In this document: piece by piece, positions 33,264 to 37,136 of the stretch
Layout of the letters: the number at the start of each line of letters is the position of its first letter
How positions within the stretch are numbered: the first letter of the stretch is position 1
Assembly: GCA_021648365.1 (NCBI GenBank)
Contig: JAKISY010000042.1
Coordinates: forward strand, 1 to 37,136
DNA length: 37,136 nt
From: Verrucomicrobiales bacterium
GTDB taxonomy: Bacteria > Verrucomicrobiota > Verrucomicrobiia > Verrucomicrobiales > DEV007
Reading direction: 5' to 3'
The notes under the pieces: model-generated
Told to the model about the DNA's origin: nothing
What the model saw: the letters and a program-made list of their open reading frames with translations, nothing else
Databases searched by the model: none
Made by a program: the position numbers and the translations under genes

Positions 33264-34205
33264 ATGAACAAAACTTCACCCACGTGTTTGCAGCTCTTAT
33301 CCACGCTCGCCGTCCTAGGGTTTTCCTGCACTCTAGCCTCTTCGCAAACGGCCGGCCCATGGATCACCGATTTCCAACAAGCAAAAAAAACGGCAGCAAG
33401 CGAAAAAAAAGACATCGCGCTACTGTTCACTGCCAGCGATTGGCTCGACCTCGCCAAAACCTTCGATGAAAAAATCCTCAACCAACCGGACTTCACCCAG
33501 CAAGCCAGCATTCACTATGTTCTAGTGCGCCTAGATTTCCCCAAAGAACCCCAGCAACAAAATCGTCAAACCACCACCCAAAATCAGCTACTCATGCGCG
33601 CCTACCGCGTACGCGGTTTACCCACCCTCGTGCTAAGCGACGAACTCGGTCGCCCCTACGCCATCACTGGCTACCACGACGGAGGTCTCACCGCTTGGTT
33701 AGAAGAGTTCAACCAACTGCGACTGACCCGCGAAAAGCGTGACCGCCTCTTCGCCGAAGCCAAAAAAGAACAAGGCATCAAACGCGCAGAGCTACTCTCT
33801 CAAGCCCTACCCGATTTACCAGGCAACATCGCCGCCCGCTTTTACCGCAACGTTATAGACGAGATCATTCAACTCGACCCCGACAACAAAAGCGGACGAG
33901 TTGATTATTACCAAGCCCTCGTCGCCGACGTGCTATACTCCGATCAAATGCAAAAACTCGTGCGCAGTGGCGATGATGAAAAAATGCTCGCCCTCAGCGA
34001 CCGCTACCTCAAAGCTGGAGGACTCAGCGATGCCGCCAAACAAAGCGTGCTCTTCAACCAACTCGGCATTCACCAAAAACAAAAAAACACCGAGCTGGCG
34101 AAAAAAACACTCAAACAAATCATCGCCATTGATCCCCAATCCCCTGCTGGCAAACAGGCTAGCCAATTACTCGGGGAAATCAGCCCCAGCGCTAAACAGA
34201 ACTAG
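33264..34205 (+). CDS. Exported thioredoxin-fold protein lacking the CXXC motif
   Basis: 313 residues with a signal peptide (LQLLSTLAVLGFSCTLASSQ). Residues about 35-155 follow a thioredoxin-like/DUF255-like fold: FQQAKKTAASEKKDIALLFT, then the position of the active site reads ASDWLDLAK where relatives have SDWCxxCK, followed by FDEKIL and the cis-proline region VRGLPTLVLSDELGRP. Both redox cysteines are therefore absent. The remaining ~150 residues are helical repeats resembling TPR-like packing (LADVLYSDQMQKLVRSGDDE, LKQIIAIDPQSPAGKQASQL). It likely acts as a binding or scaffold module in the periplasm rather than as an oxidoreductase. It lies 165 bp after the metallophosphoesterase gene, with a LysM lipoprotein gene following directly; the three may form one envelope transcript. 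Confidence 0.78.
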   Translation: MNKTSPTCLQLLSTLAVLGFSCTLASSQTAGPWITDFQQAKKTAASEKKDIALLFTASDWLDLAKTFDEKILNQPDFTQQASIHYVLVRLDFPKEPQQQNRQTTTQNQLLMRAYRVRGLPTLVLSDELGRPYAITGYHDGGLTAWLEEFNQLRLTREKRDRLFAEAKKEQGIKRAELLSQALPDLPGNIAARFYRNVIDEIIQLDPDNKSGRVDYYQALVADVLYSDQMQKLVRSGDDEKMLALSDRYLKAGGLSDAAKQSVLFNQLGIHQKQKNTELAKKTLKQIIAIDPQSPAGKQASQLLGEISPSAKQN

Positions 34206-34232
34206 CGCGCTCTTCCTCTTTATACCTTGTTC

Positions 34233-34901
34233 ATGAAAACCTCATCCTTGACCCAGCAGCTCGCCGCCCTCTTACTTGCCACCCTACTCCCCTTGCTCAC
34301 CCAATGCGGAGGCATCGGAGGTTACAAGTCCATCCACTATTCCAAAGGCAAACTCTCCACCCCGCCCACCACCCTATCTCAACGTGACTACCCCTTCGAC
34401 GCCAAAGGACGCTACCGCACCGACTGGGTCAAAGGCGGCTCCACCAAAAAGCGCTCGATGTCCTCCTTTCGATCCTCAGCTGCAGCACCCTCCCAACCTA
34501 GCTTAGCACAAAACACCACCCCACCACCTCCGAGCAAAAGCAAAAGCAAAAGCAAGAACAGAACCATCCAAGCCCGCGTCCCAAAAAGCACTTCGCGCAA
34601 AAGCAAACCTTCCGCGCCTAGCACTGCTATGACCGTAGCAGCCAATACCACCCGCCAAAGAAAGCCAAGTCCACGAGCGGCAGCACCCGAACCCGTTTAC
34701 ACTCCACCACCCGCTCCAAGCCCGCCCAAAGCCAAAGCGCCCGCTCCAGCTAAACCCAAAGCCCGTTACCACACCATCGGTAAAGGTGACACCTTATGGG
34801 GCATCAGCCGCAAATACAAAGTAGGCGTTGCCGCCATCAAATCCGCCAACGGTCTAAGCTCAGACCTCATCCGTCCCGGCCAAACTCTACGTATTCCCTA
34901 A
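34233..34901 (+). CDS. LysM-domain lipoprotein
   Basis: A 222-residue protein with a lipoprotein signal (LAALLLATLLPLLTQCGG, lipobox LTQC). A long low-complexity linker rich in Ser, Pro, Lys and Arg (about 75-175, for example SKSKSKSK) leads to a single C-terminal LysM domain with YHTIGKGDTLWGISRKYKV and NGLSSDLIRPGQTLRIP. LysM binds the glycan backbone of peptidoglycan, so the protein probably tethers the outer membrane or an associated complex to the wall. The frame has a TTG two codons upstream, but ATG 34233 is preferred. It is 27 bp behind the thioredoxin-fold gene. A similar combination of lipid anchor and LysM is common for envelope scaffold proteins. Confidence 0.88.
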   Translation: MKTSSLTQQLAALLLATLLPLLTQCGGIGGYKSIHYSKGKLSTPPTTLSQRDYPFDAKGRYRTDWVKGGSTKKRSMSSFRSSAAAPSQPSLAQNTTPPPPSKSKSKSKNRTIQARVPKSTSRKSKPSAPSTAMTVAANTTRQRKPSPRAAAPEPVYTPPPAPSPPKAKAPAPAKPKARYHTIGKGDTLWGISRKYKVGVAAIKSANGLSSDLIRPGQTLRIP

Positions 34902-34921
34902 TATCCCAAGTTCTTTGGAGT

Positions 34922-34939
34922 GCTCAGGCTTGACTGAGC
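34922..34939 (+). terminator. Weak hairpin after the LysM lipoprotein gene
   Basis: GCTCAG and CTGAGC form a 6-bp stem with a 6-nt loop, followed by TTTGCTG. The T run is short, so this is a weak terminator candidate. Confidence 0.4.
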
Positions 34940-35051
34940 TTTGCTGCCAGCCCCACGCTTCTCCATAAATGCCAAGCACCTCTTCTACCTCACCCTCGAA
35001 AAAGAAAAGCTCCGCAAAACGCAAACACTGAAAAATCCCATGTCATTTATC

Positions 35052-35080
35052 TTGTCAAAGCTTTGCTAATTCATTATAAA
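35052..35080 (+). promoter_or_regulatory. Sigma-70-type promoter upstream of RHS tip gene
   Basis: TTGTCA at 35052-35057 and TATAAA at 35075-35080 are separated by exactly 17 bp. Both hexamers are near consensus (TTGACA, TATAAT), and the site lies 35 bp before the GTG that opens the RHS frame. It is the clearest promoter seen in the window. Confidence 0.55.
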
Positions 35081-35114
35081 TTTTACGACCTCTATAAATT
35101 GCAAAAAAGCCACC

Positions 35115-36026
35115 GTGATCCCATCACCAACTAGCTACAACCCAACTCGCGATGCTAGTCATGCGTATGAAGTGATGTGGTCATCAATGTTGATAGTGAT
35201 GCTGCAATCTCAACGCCACTTCCGACCACGTTTTTTCTTCGTTTATGTTCATGACAAGTGTGACGACTATCGAGGAAACCCGCCTCTCAGCTCTTCACTT
35301 GCATGGAATGACCAAGCTCATATTCGTTTCATCTACAACTACGACGAAGACACAAAAAGCTACCTCGTTATTGTCAGTATCAGATCCCGATGCCTTCACA
35401 GGCAACCAAAGGAACACTACGACAACTCTCGAAATTCATATTACACCTTTAGGTATTATATGCCAGAAAGTGGGCGGTGGGCGTCAAGGGATCCGATTGG
35501 GGAAGATGGGGGATTGAATTTGTATGGGTTCGTTTATAGTAACCCTCAATATTGGATTGATGTGTTGGGAAAAGCTCCGCAGAGGCCTAAAAATCCACGC
35601 ACAGATGGAAAACTTCAACCCGGCCCAAATCCTACATCAGATTGTGCAGGACATGCATGTGGCTCGAAAGACCAGCAGGGTTTTATACCCGAGAACAAGG
35701 GGGAAGAGGGAGAAATTGACTGTGATAAGCCGTGTCCAGTGGGTAAAATTAAAGTAAGACTATATTATCCGCAAGATGGAGGCAAGAACGATAACATAGA
35801 TTCCGATCCACCTTTTCATGCTGTTGCCGAACAATCTGATGGTAAGTGGACATCGCAGGATGGTGTAGGAGGGCGTGTTTACAATGACATTACAAATATT
35901 GACGGTCATACAGCTGGTTACTATTGCCAGCTTTACCCTCAAAACTGCGAGGGAAAATTTGCACCTCCAAGAATAGTTGCACCAAAAATGATCGTAAGAT
36001 GCACATGCGTATGCCCTACAAAATAA
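35115..36026 (+). CDS. Orphan RHS-repeat core tip with cysteine-rich C-terminal toxin-like domain
   Basis: 303 residues. The first ~110 residues are unlike RHS protein and may be non-native. Then follows the RHS core end: RYYMPESGRWASRDPIGEDG (113-132), GLNLYGFVYSNPQYWIDVLGK to about 153. The remaining 150 residues are the variable C-terminal domain, where polymorphic toxins carry their activity. It has nine cysteines in pairs (DCAGHAC, DCDKPC, a YCQ/NC pair, CTCVC) and a block FHAVAEQSDGKWTSQDG resembling the end domain of some RHS and wall-associated proteins. The enzymatic class is unknown. The upstream RHS repeats are missing, so this is an orphan tip or cassette rather than a full effector. 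Its GC content is lower and its G>C skew opposite to that of its neighbours. The last 28 bp overlap an immunity-like gene. Start: GTG 35115, uncertain. Confidence 0.75.
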   Translation: MIPSPTSYNPTRDASHAYEVMWSSMLIVMLQSQRHFRPRFFFVYVHDKCDDYRGNPPLSSSLAWNDQAHIRFIYNYDEDTKSYLVIVSIRSRCLHRQPKEHYDNSRNSYYTFRYYMPESGRWASRDPIGEDGGLNLYGFVYSNPQYWIDVLGKAPQRPKNPRTDGKLQPGPNPTSDCAGHACGSKDQQGFIPENKGEEGEIDCDKPCPVGKIKVRLYYPQDGGKNDNIDSDPPFHAVAEQSDGKWTSQDGVGGRVYNDITNIDGHTAGYYCQLYPQNCEGKFAPPRIVAPKMIVRCTCVCPTK

Positions 36027-36457
36027 TTTCGCTTGCGGCAGTAATATTGATTTTACTTATTGGTAAAATTTCGAGCTCATTTTTTTTCATTCCTCAGCGA
36101 GCAAATGAAGAGAATGAAAAGTTTGATAAATGCGTAAAAAAATGGGAAAAATACGTGAGGTCTAATTATATTATGACTGCTTTTTCAGATAAACCAATTC
36201 TAGACCCATCTTACTCGGGTTCTTGGGTAGCTTTTCAAGGATCGACCGCTGAGGCTTTATTTGCGCATCCAGTAATGACTGAATCGAACCCAAAACATAG
36301 ACTGCTACATGATTTAGCCGAGTTGGAGCCTATTTTTGATAGGCTACACGAAATAAGACTTAACAGTAATCTTGACGCAGGGTTGCGGGATGCAGCAATG
36401 CAATTTGGGTACTTCAAACCAATATTCAATTCTAAGAAGAATAAGGAAAAGGAGTGA
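35999..36457 (+). CDS. Membrane-anchored immunity-like protein
   Basis: 152 residues, starting ATG 35999 (the frame has two further ATGs within five codons) and overlapping the RHS tip gene by 28 bp. One hydrophobic segment (ISLAAVILILLIGKI, near residues 8-22) anchors it, followed by a polar, mostly helical domain (NEENEKFDKCVKKWEKYVRS; HRLLHDLAELEPIFDRLHEI) ending in a Lys-rich tail. No family is recognised. A small gene directly behind an RHS toxin tip is usually the cognate immunity protein, and a membrane anchor is compatible with protection in the periplasm or at the inner membrane; this is inference by position. It is AT-rich (about 40% GC) like the tip gene, and both were probably acquired together. 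Confidence 0.6.
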   Translation: MHMRMPYKIISLAAVILILLIGKISSSFFFIPQRANEENEKFDKCVKKWEKYVRSNYIMTAFSDKPILDPSYSGSWVAFQGSTAEALFAHPVMTESNPKHRLLHDLAELEPIFDRLHEIRLNSNLDAGLRDAAMQFGYFKPIFNSKKNKEKE

Positions 36458-36917
36458 TATCTTTGGAAACGGGGTCAGGAGAATATTCTTGCAATTTGAA
36501 CACCAAACGCCTTCGCTGAAGTCGAAGCGCTCCGCCATCCCCGTGGGCAGGTGAACTTAGCAGGTATGCTTTAAACGGGGTCAGCAAATATTGATAAATC
36601 TTGTAACTCAATGAACATAAGCTGATTGGAACGATTTAACGAGTAGTCCAAATCGCATATTTTGAGCAAATCTCAACACCAAACGCTATCCTCCTTCGCT
36701 AAAGCTACGGCGAGACAAGTCGCTGAAGTCGAACGGTTCCGCCACCCCCGTGGGCAGCTGAACTTAGCAGTTTATGTGATTTAGAATTTGAGATCTGAAA
36801 ATTGGACTTGGATCAAGTCTAATTAACTCTCGTATTGGACTTCGTGGAAGTCTACTTTTGACTATAACTGTGCCCTGGGGCTGCGAAAGCATCCGAGACG
36901 GATGGCTTTGACCTTTC

Positions 36918-36938
36918 CACATGCGGGACGCATGTGGC
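36918..36938. repeat. Short-loop palindrome, CCACATGCG stem
   Basis: CCACATGCG and CGCATGTGG pair perfectly over 9 bp around the 3-nt loop GGA. This is the longest stem in the set of intergenic palindromes. Confidence 0.6.
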
Positions 36939-37012
36939 TACACTGAGCGCAATCAAATGGATCAGATTTTGCTCGACGGGCACCCGTCTCATTAAGAAGC
37001 TCCTGCCCAAGC

Positions 37013-37136
37013 GATGAAGGGGTCAGGAGAAGATTGTTGCAATTGAACACCAAACGCTATCGCTGAAGTCGAAAAGCTCCTCCACCCCCGATGAAGGGGT
37101 CAGGAGAAGATTGTTGCAATTGAACACCAAACGCTA
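37013..37136. repeat. 77-bp tandem repeat running off the window end
   Basis: The unit GATGAAGGGGTCAGGAGAAG... begins at 37013 and restarts at 37090, identical as far as the window goes (47 bp of the second unit). The true number of copies cannot be seen. Confidence 0.8.

Larger units (their letters stand above)
36458..37136. repeat. Non-coding repeat block with GGGGTCAG motifs and partial duplications
   Basis: No gene is supported over the last 680 bp. Two related units lie at about 36494-36563 and 36672-36770: each has ACACCAAACGC, then a TCGCTGAAGTCGAA phrase, then CCGTGGGCAG and TGAACTTAGCAG. GGGGTCAG recurs at about 36471, 36577, 37019 and 37096. A 77-bp unit starts at 37013 and again at 37090 and is cut by the window end. 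CCACATGCG / CGCATGTGG forms a 9-bp stem with loop GGA near 36918-36938, and GACGGG-CA-CCCGTC lies near 36975. The block resembles leftovers of mobile or REP-type elements, but no transposase frame is present. Confidence 0.65.

Noticed and set aside
35115..35450. Complete RHS gene
   Set aside because: No YD repeats precede the core; the first ~110 residues do not resemble RHS, so only the tip is present.
37013..37136. CRISPR array at the window end
   Set aside because: The repeat is a directly abutting 77-bp tandem unit without distinct spacers, and no cas genes are nearby.

Overview
The window looks like a piece of a Verrucomicrobiota chromosome (Planctomycetota or Lentisphaerota are the alternatives). 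The grounds are a DUF1592/1588/1585 cytochrome-like protein followed by a Tat-signalled DUF1552 protein, an exported sulfatase with a C-terminal beta domain, an exported DUF1080 protein, a DUF2339 giant membrane protein, and long intergenic stretches full of short palindromes. No rRNA, tRNA, CRISPR array or intact transposase gene was seen. Both window ends are suspicious. The first ~900 bp are an AT-richer fragment of a PutA-type aldehyde dehydrogenase that joins abruptly to the DUF1592 gene, and the last ~120 bp run into a 77-bp tandem repeat.

Layout. 1-0.9 kb: PutA fragment (minus). 0.9-3.1 kb: 5'-truncated DUF1592/1588/1585 gene and DUF1552 gene. 3.5-7.1 kb: DUF2339 membrane protein. 7.7-9.3 kb: receiver-PP2C phosphatase convergent with an RsbW-like ATPase, a partner-switching pair. 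9.5-12.0 kb: decay zone with a PIG-L deacetylase pseudogene, an ankyrin lipoprotein-like gene and frameshifted remnants. 12.0-17.0 kb: DUF1080, a sugar-acid style Ldh_2/SDR oxidoreductase pair, DUF368 lipid-carrier transporter, DUF433 antitoxin-like protein and a small membrane protein. 17.2-25.1 kb: four-domain sulfur-transfer fusion (CoA-disulfide reductase/rhodanese/TusA/DsrE), orphan solute-binding lipoprotein, QueA, a glycoside hydrolase-glycosyltransferase fusion and an ECF sigma factor. 25.2-27.0 kb: sulfatase.

27.15-32.15 kb is the most striking part: a tightly overlapping four-gene operon of two small helical proteins sharing a WQD-x5-[YF]-x3-[FY] signature, a helical coiled-coil protein and a 1312-residue membrane-anchored, three-domain FtsK/SpoIIIE ATPase. 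This resembles a stripped-down, ESX/type VII-like secretion cassette without the usual accessory membrane components. It is followed by a Tat-signalled metallophosphoesterase, a thioredoxin-fold protein lacking its CXXC, and a LysM lipoprotein, all envelope genes.

35.1-36.5 kb is an AT-richer, apparently acquired module: an orphan RHS core tip with a cysteine-rich C-terminal toxin-like domain, overlapped by a membrane-anchored immunity-like gene, with a good sigma-70 promoter upstream. The rest of the window is non-coding repeat sequence.
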